A stretch of DNA of 64,000 bases from Turritopsis dohrnii (lineage: Eukaryota; Cnidaria; Hydrozoa; Anthoathecata; Oceaniidae): NCBI GenBank assembly GCA_027922465.2, contig BQMF02000032.1, positions 1,240,001 through 1,304,000 on the forward strand. The letters run 5' to 3'. The number at the start of each line of letters is the position of its first letter. Within the stretch, counting starts at the first letter, position 1. A program made the translations under genes and the position numbers. The notes below the pieces were generated by a model. The model did no database searches and was not told where the DNA came from. It saw only the letters and a program-made list of their open reading frames with translations. Below are positions 46,916-59,700 of the stretch, piece by piece.

Positions 46916-47513
46916 AAATTTCCGATTCCTTTTTTAATTTGTTTAATATTCAGTCTTGTCAATGAAAAGATTGTCAGGTGTGTGATTAATCAGACTTGCG
47001 TGTGTATGCTATTGCCTGGTTATAAAAAGATTGAATATTTAGCAGCTGACAAATTTCAAAATTTTTGTTGTCCTTATTTAATTTTTAGAATATTAGAAAA
47101 GTACTTAGAAAATATTGATTTAACTGATTTCCCAACATGATCTTAAAAGAATTTTATTGGGTTGACTTTGATGTTTGGAATAACAAAATTATTGGAAGTA
47201 TCTTGTTGGCTGAAGGCAATTTTTTGTTAATTAACTTAAAAATTAAAATCCCTTTAAAACATTTTTTTAAAACATTTAAAACATTTTTTGAACATGGAAA
47301 AGTTTCTGACTCAGGTTATTGCTGACAATTTAGCTTACACTAGGATCCTTAGTAGAACCACTTGCCAAGAAAGCAATGACTTGGAGAGTTTCAGTTGATT
47401 TTCCATGTTTTACTTCTCTTGAGCAGTAAAGGAAGACGAATATCACCTAGTTTCTAATGAACAAATAAAAATGAAGATGTTAAAAAATATAACAGGCAAT
47501 CAGTAAATCATCT
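46916..47513. other. Unassigned intron sequence
   Basis: No feature recognised. Confidence 0.35.
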
Positions 47514-49127
47514 GTGACATGGAAAGCGAAAAGGGACCATTTGCATATTACGCGTAATTTTATTAAAAGTTACGCTTACGTAAGCGTAATTTTTCTTACG
47601 CTAGCGTAAGAATTTTGAAGTTTGTCTTATTTTGAAGTTTGTCTATTCCTTGAAATAAGTTCATTGTCTTTAATTTTAGAATGTAAACAAGTGGGGGACG
47701 TTAAACTTGTGAACCCCAAACACAAGGATTGAGCGCCAATGCAAAGCTCGACTCTCTCAATCTTAACTTCCTTGTCTACATGGCCAAAACAATAAGTGCA
47801 GTATATTATACAGTATATTGAAGTTTCATAGAGTTTGAAGTTTCGTAAAGTGTGGTCTGAAGTGTCTTGCCATTGATTGACGAATGTTTTGTTTTTTTCA
47901 GTGAAGCACGGAAAAATGTATGATTAAATATACAAAATATTAAAGGTTCGTTAAACAACTTTTTAACAGTAAATCAGCAAACAAACACTTTAAAAGGCCC
48001 TTTAACTTTTTTTTGGATTTGCCACTGCTTACAGTAAAATATTACACTCAAGTTAATAATGTTTGAGTAATCATTTATTGTGTTACACTTTCGTAATAAA
48101 AAAGAAGTAAAGTATTATGAGTTCAACGACTTTCAGACAAGCATCTTCAACCTTATGATGAAAAACTGAAGGAAACAGGTATTTATTTTTATTTAAACGA
48201 AGGTGAGTATTTCAAAAGAGAACTTTTGCAACTCATCAAGCCGAGGTTAAAATGTTATCATTTGTCTTTTCCCTACATTCATCCTACACTCATCCTGTGT
48301 TACAGACTATTATCGGATTAAAGTTACCGAAGTCAATAAAAATCGCTAGAAACGGTGAACATACATCTTTATGAAAACAAAGATATAAACGTTTTCCACA
48401 AGGGATCATCGAACAAACAACTTAAAATAGAATTAAAGCGGACGGTTTCTATTCGCAGTAACTTTCGAAATAACTGATTGTATGTTTATCTTTAACTGAA
48501 TGAGAATCAGGTAAAAAAGTTTTCGAACATCAGTGAAAAATACGATGGTTGATTATGTTGATGTGTGTGCAACAAAAGATCAAATTTGCATTAGATGTAT
48601 CATTCTTTGTGCAATCTTTGAATATGTAAAGGTCAAATAAATATGCAAGTTTCAAGATGTAAATGTAGCTATAATAACAAAAAAAGCCTCAGCTGCCAAC
48701 CATTGAAAAATAATTTGTAAACTGATCATTTGATAAGATTAAAACTCATATGAATAATGATCACAAGAAATAATAATAGTTTTTTTGTATATAGAATTAA
48801 ATAAAAAAAACTTTTTACTGGTCTTTAGAAAAATTAAGTTTTATTACTTTCTTATAAGACAGGTATTATACAAAATAATTCATTAGCTATTTCTTACACT
48901 AAACGTCTTTCACTTAACGTCTTACGCTATACGGATTACGTCTTACGGATTACGCGTTACAGCTTACGGCTGCTTGCGCTAACGTAAGAAAAATTGCAAT
49001 GGCTTGTCTTCCGTACGGCGTAATTTTACTCTGAATTATTATGGAAATTACGCTTAGTCAGCAGAATTTATTACGGCAAACAGGCGTAATTTTCTGGCAA
49101 ATGGTCCCTTTTCGCTTTCCATGTCAC
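47514..49127. mobile_element. 1.6-kb TIR element with TTACG palindromes
   Basis: The inverted ends share GTGACATGGAAAGCGAAAAG and continue GGACCATTTGC. Just outside, AGTAAAT occurs on both sides (47,502-47,508 and 49,132-49,138), which fits a 7-8 bp duplication if the element is a few bases longer. Both subterminal zones are packed with TTACGCTTACGTAAGCGTAA-like units in both directions. No transposase. Probably hAT-type by target length. Confidence 0.7.
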
Positions 49128-49441
49128 TAATAGTAAATTATCCCCACACTTCACAACATACAAACGTTTTGTGATCTTGAAACCCAGTAGAAAAGGCTTT
49201 CCATTATGAAACAAAGAAATTGGAAAGCAATTTAATATGGATAAGTAACATTAAAACCAACTAAATATAGGTAATGATAAGTTTTAGCTTTGAAAATAAT
49301 CAAACAACTGTTAAATAAAGCTCTTCTTTCTTTCATAATCAGTATCATCATGATTATAAGGCCTGGTTTGTGAAGTTGTGTTGTAACAATTGTTGTGTCC
49401 ATTTGTGCCCTGACTTGTAAAAATTATGTTTTTCTCATTAG

Positions 49442-49556
49442 GAGGTCAATGATTGTCATCCTCTGGGGATTTTTATTGGCTGGTGTTGTAAAAGTATCAC
49501 AGTTTGAGAAGGAATTCAGTGAATATAATCCATACGATGTGCTTAAACTTGAACCG
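49442..49556 (+). CDS. SEC63: SEC63 exon 3
   Basis: CATTAG acceptor and CCG|GTAATC donor, phase 2 in, phase 0 out. It encodes the second transmembrane helix (MIVILWGFLLAGVVKV) and the stretch SEYNPYDVLKLEP, which in SEC63 leads directly into the J domain (family pattern EYNPYEVL.LDP). The coding sequence seen so far is 342 nt, 114 codons. The J domain exon with the HPD tripeptide was not found downstream in the window. Confidence 0.9.
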
Positions 49557-52500
49557 GTAATCTCTTTTTTCTAGCATGAATGAGATGAAGAATTGCACTT
49601 GTGTATTTAAGGTTTATGTATTAGATCTTCAAGTGTTGTTTATTCATTTCCTATTTAGTCCTGCTGTTGTCCATTTTTCATTATTGTCACCTTTCTTCAG
49701 CCAAACTTATTATTTTAGTGTAATCTTAACCTTTCATGCAATTGCACACTCCTATATGGCATACAAATATATTAAAGTATATCACTATTGGTGTCAGAAG
49801 CTTCATTGAGGCAACATAAATTCAAGAGTTAGTTTTTCATGTCAAACAAAGTTTATAGTTTAACATATGACATAATTTAGGCACTTGTGATCAAGTAATT
49901 GAGATAAATTATAGTTGACACTTGTTATCTTGAACATGTGTTATATTGAACTTCACGCTTCCTTGAACAAAACATTTGGTCCTGTCAGCAATTGCAGCAT
50001 GCTTTAAGTCTCGTTATCTTGAAGTCATGAACTTTCATCCTATCCATTGAGAGTTTGAGATAGCGAAACTTGACTGTATATATATATATTAGGGGATCGA
50101 GCCCTCCCTTATACTAAAGATACAACATGAAATATTAACTTTCTTGCATTTTCCTGTCTTTTGTTTGGAATACATGAAAAAAGATGTAATGTGCCCATAA
50201 GATTTCATTGTGTATGACAATATGAATGTAATGTTATCATCAACAGATAGCGTCAAAATAACTTCAATAAAATCACCTAGCTTGTAAAAACATTTGCCAA
50301 CTGCATCTTTCCAGGGAACCACTGCACTGAGTTGATAATGCTTGCTACTCCCAATGGGTTATTTGATGACATCTACCATGTTGATATCGATTCTGAGGTA
50401 TTTAATATCAACAGTAATTATTTAATTACTTGGAGGACACTTTTCTTGTCAACAAGATGATGATGATGGTCGCTGTTCAATGTTCAGTGCATGTGTTAGA
50501 AGAAATTTGGAATCTTCCAAACCATAACGAAGGCCTCTGCAGCAATAGTTGCAATGAATAGTTGCATGAACAACCGATGTTTGCTAGAGGATAGCTTTGG
50601 AAAATGTGGTGCGGAATCAGTGTGTTAGCCAGGGTAAATAGGCACTGGTAAGCAGCCTTTTCTCAATCAAGTTGAGCTTAGATTTTCCCAATTCAAGATT
50701 TATAAAAGTTTTTATCGCAACTAAAAATATTGATAGGCATATTTTATTTTGAACAAGAACGAATTCTTATCGTCACATTACATTATTACGATCACTTGTT
50801 CATCCATGTTCATCCATCCATTATTGTTTTGTTTTCCTTTTCTCACCTCCCATCCATCCACCTTTGCATGCATGGAGATGTTTACAACCGTCAGTGTCAT
50901 CACAATTGTGATGTTTAAATGCTATGAGTTGATCTTTCTTCTGGTTATTGCTGATTAATAGCAAAATTGTGCACTCTGCTATACCAACATGAAACTCGAC
51001 ACATTGGTAAATGATGACCTAAAGTTGAAAAATTCAATTAGACCCCAACCCAAATCTGCCCCAATCAATAGCCTTTTTATAGCTGATCGAACTATTCAAA
51101 ACAATCTGGCACTAGAAGGATTTATGTTCCGGAGGTTCAGTTTAGTTGAAATAAGGTCAGGTTTGCAGATTATATTAAAAAGAAGAAATTTTTGTGCCAG
51201 GAAATATTGCGAAATTAAGGATAGTCATCCTGTAATCGAAAAAAAATCAATTTTTTTTTATTTCATCAAAAGATAAAGCTTTCAGAGAGCTTTCTGAAAA
51301 TGTATATAATTATGATGCTATAAAAATTTATTATTTGGTACAATATTTTAAATTTAGTGGTATTTCATCATGTTTATTGCAATTTGTTTACAGAACCTAT
51401 TCAGCATGTTTACAAGAACTATGATCTCTTTTAATAGTAGACTTATTAATTATTCATGTTAAGCAAATAACAGCTATCGTTTCTTTTGTAATGTTATTTA
51501 TTCAACCGATCGCAAAATGGAATTTCTTTGGAAGGCGTTTTCTCGATAAGTATTTTTGTGTTACTTATCTGTCTTTAAATACCTCCAAAACCCCTACGAT
51601 GGAGGTATCATTACGTAGTTTTTTGCAATTGAAAGAATAGGTTTATAAGAACAAAACATTACTACAATTTCTTCTTTAAGCGAATATTTGCTCTGCGATG
51701 AAGGAAGAAAGTCAAGGAAAGGGTATTTTAAGAAGTGCTTTTCGTAAATCTTTTATTTCGCCAGAACTAGGACTTGTTTAGAAAAACTGTAGTAACGTTT
51801 TTTAAATTAGTAAACGTAGAACACAAACATAAAAGTGTCGCAGAAAATATTTTTCAAAGGGTCCGTGGAGCTCCTAGAAATTCAGCCTTTTCAAAATGCC
51901 CTTATCCGCAATAACTTTTTAATACTAAATATATTGAAAATAAAATTATATTCATTAGATAGGGAATTTTATAAGGTTTTCAAAAATATATACTTTGTTG
52001 ATGAAAAAATAACCACATCAAAAGTTATGGACACAAAACTGAAAACATCCAAAAAGAAGTGGAAATGATGCAAAGAGCCATTAAATATCTTGGGAATCCC
52101 ATTTCTTTGGGAATCCATTTTCAGTATTAAGAAAGTAACATGTTATAGGAAAGTAGTTCACATGCACAAATTCGGAACGTTGGAATGATTCCAGAAACTG
52201 TGTCATCTAATCTTTCAGAAGATGAGAGAAATCTTCATCATCACTAAAGTTCAGGTCAACTGCACCTGATTTTTTGGAAACTCTTTCACTGTGCGACTTT
52301 CGATATTCTTGCCCCAGTCATCTTACTTTTTGCTCCGCACAACGGTTCATGGAAGGGACTGGATCGAATTCAGAAATAGACGGGCCTTCCTCACAGGGAA
52401 TGATCTTTCAAGTTTTGTTGTGCTAACTGGCAAGCAAAACAGTAGTTTGGTTATGATCTGGATATGCTTAAAATCTTGGCAAACAACACTTTGGTGAATA

Positions 52501-52560
52501 GAAAATTTTATACTAAGTACAGGTGTAGGGTGTAGTTGATTTCTTCAGATATTTCATTAA
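49557..52560. other. Start of SEC63 intron 3, no gene recognised
   Basis: AT-rich. The 95-codon frame at 50,989 and the 77-codon frame at 51,835 lack any recognisable motif. I searched by eye for an HPD-containing J-domain exon and saw none. Confidence 0.4.
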
Positions 52561-52614
52561 GTAATTAGGCAGATCATGCCATTTTGCAAGAACTTCAACT
52601 GAAGATATACAAAA

Positions 52615-53240
52615 TCATACAAAAGCATTCTTTAGTGGCTTCTCAAATATATCTGTGATAGCGAGTGGGTACTCATCTGCAAATTCAAAATCATACTTTC
52701 CTTTTCTTCTGATTTGATATTGTGCTGGTGAAGGTTGGGAACCTTCTGCATTCAAGATGTGAAGTATAGCTGAGTAATAATCATTATCATTATCTTCCAG
52801 CCGTGAGTGCATAGATTATTCAATGGAAGTGATTTCTTTTTCCATTTTGCAATTACACTTGTTGATGGCTTCATAACGGCTTTCACTGTATCAATTTTGT
52901 TCTCCTTTAAGCAAACAGATAGTTCTTTGACTGGTTCAATTAAGTCAAGATAAAACCATAAATTAACCAACATTTTGCATGTCTTCCATGTTATTAAATA
53001 ACCTTAAACTCAAGATTGCTCCTGCCCTCTGTAAGAAATACAATATGCTCATAATGTTTAATGACAATCATATCACCTTTAATATTCAGATTACAGTTCT
53101 CTGTATTTTTGGGGAGATTTTTCATACAGGTAGTATATGCGCAACAACATTTTGTCCACCTCTTTAAAGAACGTAATAAAGATAATCCATGGAAGATCTT
53201 TTCATATCAGTGCTCGCCTGTTGCATAATTTTCTGTGTTC
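52615..53240 (-). pseudogene. Second hAT (ZNF862-like) transposase remnant
   Basis: Minus frames 52752-52973 (LVNLWFYLDLIEPVKELSVC..NKIDTVKAV) and 52615-52812 continue a decayed upstream part near 53,150 (KMLLRIYYLYEKSPQKYREL). That part aligns with DEMLPKLYYLYQNSPKRLREL of the 42,205-43,706 pseudogene. It is therefore another member of the same transposase family, with several stops. Confidence 0.7.
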
Positions 53241-53906
53241 CATATTTAATGGAACCAGCACCACCCCAGTCTTCCTTGAAATATTGACTACCTTCAATGT
53301 AACTTCAGAATCTTGTGCATGCCTAACAATGAAGATTTTTTGCCAAGGTGCCCTCTTTTTCATACATCAGCCACAAGTCTACATAATATTTAGTTAGAAT
53401 TTTAACTCAATAACTTTCTTTGACAGCCTTCACTGTTACAATTTTATTGATGATCTGCTTTTTAATATTGATATAAACAATAAAAATATAACTCCAGTGA
53501 AGAATGATCCAAGTTTGCTTTTGTTTTTGAAATTATATCGAAATTATTTCGTTTCGTCTTGTTGTTTTTTGGGTTTTTTTACAGGATTGACACAATTTTA
53601 GCCCCTCAGAAGTTCTTTTTTAAGAATAATCCAATCAAGTTAGAAAAATATATCTTGTGTTTAGGAGAGTTTCTATTCGAAATTTCATATTACGGGGGTT
53701 GATTTTGGTTAGTCTCAACATCACAATACCAATTTTGGGGACATTGAATTTGGGCACCCAAATTCGATAATAGTTCTACAAAAAATAACAACAGAAATAC
53801 TTTAAGGCTGAAATACACTATCCAATTAATTGGATTCAATAAATTTGATCATCCAATTTGTTGAATTGAAACAGCTGTTTAAACTATTCAAATAAAATTA
53901 AGGCAT

Positions 53907-54147
53907 GTGTTGGAAGAAACTCTTTTCATGATGGATTCAGAAGAAGGAGAATGTGTTGCAGTAGCCATAGTATTATCTTGTTTTATCAAAAAAATGAAAG
54001 ATGTGCAAAAAGGTGAAAAGATCAATGTGGGTCAAGCCATGGCTAACACTGAGAGTAGAGCTTGGTGCAGGAACCAATTGGAAAATGAGGAAGAGTTCAA
54101 GAACTTCTTAACAACGAATCCTACTAATTTTGAAGAAGAGAAAAATG
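53907..54147 (+). CDS. Hypothetical acidic/charged ORF interrupted by a LINE
   Basis: An open frame of about 80 residues (MLEETLFMMDSEEGEC..., ending NPTNFEEEKN) runs into the A-tail side of the 54,150 LINE, so its end is artificial. The pattern R.WCRNQL....EF..FL...P..F is reminiscent of the N-terminal part of PIF/Harbinger-type transposases, but the match is weak. It may be an old transposon coding piece or chance. Confidence 0.3.
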
Positions 54148-54968
54148 TGTATTTTTTTTTTTTTAATTAGTCGCTCAATACAAGGTTTATAACCACTAAT
54201 GTGTATTGAGGTACAAGGAGGAAAGGTGACGATAAACATTACATTTAAAGTGTTGAAGATTATAATGAGAAGGAAAAACAGACTGAGGTAAAGAATTCCA
54301 GAGAGTGGAGGAGCGAGGAATGAAACTTTGTTGGTAAAAATTTTTTGATGATTTTGGGATGTTGACAGTGTGATCATGACAATTAGATGAATATCTTGTG
54401 TTTCGCTTGAAAGTTTTTAATGTAGGGATGAGATAAGAGAGCTCAGTTGAACATTTTCCGTAAAAGTATTTATAAAAGAGCCAAAGAGACGTCACAGGTC
54501 TGCGATGGGAGAGTGTCAAGTTTACTTGCAAGTTCATCACCAACAACATTACAGATTCTTTTCTGGATACGATCTAAAAGATTTAGAGAATCAGAGGGTG
54601 CACCACCCCAGATATGGAAACAATACTCAATACAAGGTCGAATAGTAGATTTATAGAGGTAAAGAATGGCATCAGGGCTGAGGTATGCTCTTGTACGAAG
54701 AAGGGAGCCCACCTTCATCGAGGCTGACTTAGCGATTGCCTGAATGTAGGGGCGCCAGGAGAAGTCCTGTGAAAAAGTGATGCCGAGGAGACGAAAGGAG
54801 TTGTTTTCTTCCAACTGGGTGTCATTCATGGAAACTGACGGTAAAAAGGGATCTTTAGTATAATTTACAGATAGAAGTTTGGTTTTTATGGAATTGAATG
54901 TGACCAGCCATTTCTCTCCCCACTCAACTATAGATTGCAGATCAAACTCAATTTCGCCTGCCATTTCT

Positions 54969-56320
54969 CAGACTTCTCCATGAAGCGAGCGCATTTGCGC
55001 TGGCCCACGTCCGCATGCTGGCAAATCATAGTTTCTTAGGTTTGCCAGCGCATGATAACACGCTGGCGAAACTCGTATTTCAGCGCATTTTTCTACCGAA
55101 AGTTTCTGCTCGCTAGTAAATCATTTTGTACTTTAACATACAATTGTTTCATTGAAAAACTCCACCTTAGTTGTTATAAAGATATTTTTTTTCTTTTGTT
55201 AAAATTACTTCATAATAATATTTTATAGTGTGATGGAGTGCCTGAATTATTTTTCCTTCTTCTAGCGTCTTTGTTGTTTCCACAACATGCACCTGTTTGT
55301 GATTACGTCAGTTTATTTTTCATTTCTTTAATCAAGCATGGAAATTTGTTGCGTCATGAGAAACGAATTATCGTTACCGTTATTTAACATTTACGGAAAC
55401 GACGGAACCTAAAATCGTTTCAGCAGATTTAGATTTACGGCAACGATTGGTAACGAATGTAACGTTGACGAAATAAAACAAGATTGTAAAGGGAGCTGGA
55501 AACTAAGATGCTTTTAAATTGCATTGAATAACACGAAAACGAATCCTGCTGGTACCACTTCCGTTTTCATATTCTTTCGTCAGGTGAACAGATGAATTTG
55601 TATAACAAAGGAAATTTCAAAATTACCTTAGCAACGGTGGTCGTTCTCCCTAGCAACAGCAAATTGGTGAATAATAACTTAGTATACCTAAGCCTAAGCT
55701 ATCCTTCATTTTCAATTGAGCATGAAAACTAATATAATAAGTTGGGCATGTAAATAGTTCATATAAATGGTTGAGCATGTTTTCACATGCGTGATTAATA
55801 GAGCATCTTAACTAGGCTCTAGGAGTGTTAGAGAGCGCGAACATGTGCCTCATAATGAGAAGACAGTAACGATAACGATCGTTTCCGCCAAATTTCCATG
55901 CCTGTTTAACGTTACGCAAACTGTGAATTGGGAATTCGAATATAATCAACGCTGGTACTTAGCTTGAAAATGGAATCCTACTCACAACACAAGAAACGCA
56001 AATTAAATTAACTTTTAGTTGAAAACGAGGCTAAAAGAACGAGACCAAATTGTTTAGGTTCATTTTCAGTAACACTTTCTCTTCGTTGGTGGATCTTCCT
56101 CTACTACAATTGTAAAAAGCAATGTTCTAAAAATTAAAATTGAAAGATGTGTACTTGAGATTAAAAAACTATTAATTACTGTTTTAAGCGCTGTTCCCTA
56201 CAGGATTTTGAATTAGTTGAGACCACCATGTTTCAACAAAAACGTAATTAAAATTAGTCCAAGGAGGTTTCCCCAGCGCATTTGCGCGCGCTGGCACAAA
56301 TTTCTTCATGGAGAAGACTG
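54969..56320. mobile_element. TIR element with 6-bp target duplication ATTTCT, in the LINE
   Basis: Ends are CAG(A/T)CTTCTCCATGAAG in inverted orientation. ATTTCT is duplicated at 54963-54968 and 56321-56326. Removing the insert and one duplication rejoins the LINE frame exactly (FSQVE | MAGEIEFDL). Subterminal AGCGCATTTGCGCTGG palindromes occur at both ends. The interior contains repeat R copy 3 (55,488-55,866). Its end sequence matches that of the 40,360 element. Confidence 0.85.
55488..55866 (+). repeat. Dispersed repeat R, copy 3
   Basis: Best-preserved plus-strand copy, from GTAAAGGGAGCTGGAAACTA to CTCATAATGAGAAGAC. It lies wholly inside the 54,969 element, so R may be internal sequence of that family rather than a separate repeat. 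Confidence 0.7.
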
Positions 56321-57830
56321 ATTTCTACCTGGCTGAACAAATCTGATTTTGGAATACAGGAATAGATGGTTGAATCATCAGCATAGATGGCAAGCTTGGA
56401 AATAATGTCATCAGGCAGATCATTGATGAAAAGAAGAAAAAGGGTTGGCCCAAGAACAGAACCTTGGGGAACTCCTGCATGGATGGAATGAATGATCTCA
56501 TAAAGGAGACCCTTAACTCCATATGCAGCAAGCTTTTTCAAAAGACCAGTATGCCATACTTTATCAAATGCCTTGGATATGTCAAGAGCAACAGCTCTTG
56601 CCTCCCCAGATTTATCTAATGCAGTGTAGATTCTATCAGTTATCACTGTAAGGAGGTCAACAGTTGAGCATGAGCAAAAGCCATATTGAGAATCTGAGAA
56701 TAGGTTATTAGATTCAAGGTGATTGACAAGAGCATTATTGATAAAGGCCTCAAAAATTTTACTCATAACTGGTAGGAGACTAATTGGTCTGTAATTTCGT
56801 GGATTAGATCGATCACCACAAGACTGGAATTACAGAGGCAAACTTCCAAGATGAAGGAAAGCAAGATTCAGCTATGCACTTGTTATATAGACGAGAAAGT
56901 ACAGGAGATAATTCAGGTGCACACTTTTGAAACAGGATGACAGGAATTCAATCAGGGCCAGTAGCCTTAGAAGCATCAAGATTTGAAATGATGGAAGATA
57001 TTTTAGCTGGTGTGATAAAGCAGCTATCCAGTACTTTATTAGTCCTCAAGGGAAATTCAGGAACAGCATGACCAGAGTCATCAAGAGTAGAGTTATTACT
57101 GAAAATATTAGAGAAGAGTTCAGCTTTATCCTTAGATGATGATAAAACCTTTGATCCATTGAAAATGGGAGGAATGGATGACCTTTTATTGCTGGTGACA
57201 CTTTTAATGATGCGCCAAAAATCTCGAGAGCCAATTTTTTGTGAAGAGATACGATTACGAGTTTCTTTTTGATATGTAGACTTTGCATTATTAATGACAG
57301 ATTTGCAATGATTTCGTGCTTGGTTGAAAAGAACCTTATTATGAGAAGACTTCTGACATTGATATTGATGAAAGTAAAGATTTCTGTGAGCAATTGCTGC
57401 AGCACAAGCAGGTGAGAACCAGGGAGAGGAGTGAGGTTTAACACGAAATTTTCTACTGGGGATAAATGCTTCAATACCAGATGTAAGCCAAGATGTGACT
57501 TCCTCTGCACATTTTTCGGAAAGTCTCGAAAATTATCCCATTCACCACGTTCATAACTGAAGAGAGTGCGATGAAAAGGAGATTCAGAAGCAGCTTTGCA
57601 ATTAAGAGATGTTAAGACAGAAACTACGCCATGGTCAGAGTTGCCAAGAGGAGCTTCACTAGATGCTTTACAGATATCAGGATTTTATGTTAAAAAGAGA
57701 TCAAGTAGAGATGGAGATCGATCATCACGATCAGGAAAGCGAGTAGGGAAGGCAATGATTTGGTGAAGAGATTGAGATAGGGCAAAATTAAGAGTATGTA
57801 TCCATTATTTATTGCATGTCAGTCAAGGGA

Positions 57831-58789
57831 TTCATATTGAGCGGAATTTTTCAAAAATAGAAACTGCAACTATCTACCTTCAATCTCAAAATACGGAAAA
57901 TTAAGCAAGATCAAGAAGTCTAATTTCTTACAATGCCTTAAAGACTACCCTGCATATCACCGCCCAAGTCATCGATGGTGCAGCAGTGGTTTGAACTTGT
58001 AGGCCAAAAAAATGAAAACTTTTGGAGAATATGCAAGCAAAAATTTTAGAAGTTCAATCAAATGTTTGCTGAACCTGTTTATCAAATAAGTTGATGTAGT
58101 TTTCAACCAGTATTTATTTTATAAGTATAAAGGGTGAAAGACGAGATCGAATAGGAATCTGGAATATCTGAAACCAATATTCAGAAGTGGATTCTGAATA
58201 ATCAGCAAAAGATAATACTCTTGATGGTTTAAGATTGGGGAAAATTTTTAAAAGAGCCATCTACTTTACAAGGAGAAAGTTTCGCAGGGAGAAAGTTGCA
58301 TTTTCGTGTTTTTGGCCTATTTTCACAAAAATCAATCCCCACAAAAAGGACTGACATGCAGATTCGTGAAAGTTTGTCCCACACAAAATGGCCTAGGAAG
58401 TCGATTCGTCTCAATGAGAAGGTTCCATAAATGAAGGTGTCCCTAATTGATAGTGCGCAGATGACTATGAAAATTGATTTTTGGTTATGTCATTTTGATG
58501 CAATTTTGGAGACCAGGGGAAGATTTGGGTTGGGGTCTCATCGGACTTTTCAATTTGGGTCATCATCCACCACTGTGCCAAGTTTCATGTCACTTAGTAC
58601 ACAATTGTTCCAATTATAACTCTCACTAATAGTATCTAGTATCACAGGCGCTTATCTTAGCCTCTTGTCGTTGCTACACATCTCTTGGTTCAGATTTTTC
58701 TTGTTGATTTGGTGAGATATGAACCAATGTATCACCATGATGGAACAAAACTACTTGTCCTTTTTGAAAAATGACTTTTTCAGATGTTT
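57831..58789. other. Unassigned intron sequence
   Basis: No feature recognised beyond short motif-free frames. Confidence 0.35.
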
Positions 58790-59700
58790 TGTTTGTAAAA
58801 TACTTGATCACCTTGTTGATAAACTTGTTAAGCTTGCTGGTAGACTTCCACACAATGGTGTTACAATATGCTCGTCTGATTCAGATTCAACAAATGCCAT
58901 ATGGGGGAGTGCAAAGTATTCAAATGTCTTGCAAATGTGTCTGGTTTTAGTTCCCCGCAGTTCTGGTAAGTGACACAGACATAATATTTGGTGGTTAAGG
59001 GTTTTGAACAAAAACAAGTTGGTAGCTGGTAAATCCATGCCACATTGGTAATGAATTTCTTGCCATGTTTGCCCAACAAAGAAGTTCATCAAGTGGTGTG
59101 TCTGGGCATTGTTCTTGCAATTTGATCAGCATGAAGTCAGTGATCATAGAGTCCATTTTGGAATGGGCTTTCTACTGCAGCTGTGGCAACATGAATATTT
59201 AATAGGCTTGCTATTTCACAATTCTTGTCAACAATAATTTCACCATTGTTGTCAGTTAAAATGAATCCCATAGCCTGCACCTACCCAGTAATTCATGATG
59301 TTGTCTATAGTAGTATTGGGCTTCTTTCTATCAATGATACTGTAAATTAAGATGTATCAATTTTGTTTTTTGACTTCAGGTCCATACCAAACTTTTCATT
59401 AAAAGTCTTTGCCATTACCATGCAAACCACAGGTCGTGGAGAAGTTCTTTTGTAAAGAGTACATATGTTACATGTCTTCTTATAGCATCTTTGTATTCAT
59501 CTTCCTATAGACCTGGATCTTCAAGTAATGAAATCAGCTTATTTTCTGATCTATGAGAAATATGTATATGCAATTTTAAGAGTATATCTTGAGGTATCAT
59601 GTAATTCATTAAGCTATACAAGGCATACAGATTCTATCAAGTGGCATGCAGTTATCTCCTGAAATTGTGTGGTTAAACATGATCTGCTTTCCAAGGATTA
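58790..59700 (-). pseudogene. Retroviral-type integrase remnant (LTR retrotransposon pol)
   Basis: Minus-strand pieces follow the order of an rve integrase: a zinc-binding-like HIHISHRSENKL region near 59,570, RPVVCMVMAKTFNEKFGMDLK near 59,400 (first Asp), TDNNGEI near 59,250 (second Asp), and VESPFQNGL near 59,170 (Glu region). A C-terminal CWANMARNSLPMWHGFTSYQLVF and TFARHLNTLHS follow, ending near 58,860. Several stops and frame changes break it. The order and motifs fit Gypsy-type or KRBA2-like integrases. LTRs were not found. Confidence 0.75.

Larger units (their letters stand above)
54150..57830 (-). mobile_element. Non-LTR retrotransposon (CR1/Jockey-like), split by an insertion
   Basis: Reading on the minus strand, the end of the AP endonuclease domain (PLGNSDHGVVSV, near 57,620) is followed by a linker and the RT N-terminus in broken frames. 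RT motifs lie at 56254-56766 (LDISKAFDKVWH, AGVPQGSVLGP, YADDSTIY). After a 1,352-bp insertion, the RT continues at 54470-54964 and the C-terminus at 54196-54549. The A tail is the T run at 54,151-54,164. The 5' part of the endonuclease is missing. The C-terminus is nearly identical to the 27,785 fragment. Confidence 0.85.

Noticed and set aside
58719..58973. 84-codon plus-strand ORF
   Set aside because: Antisense to the integrase remnant, whose motifs are on the minus strand.
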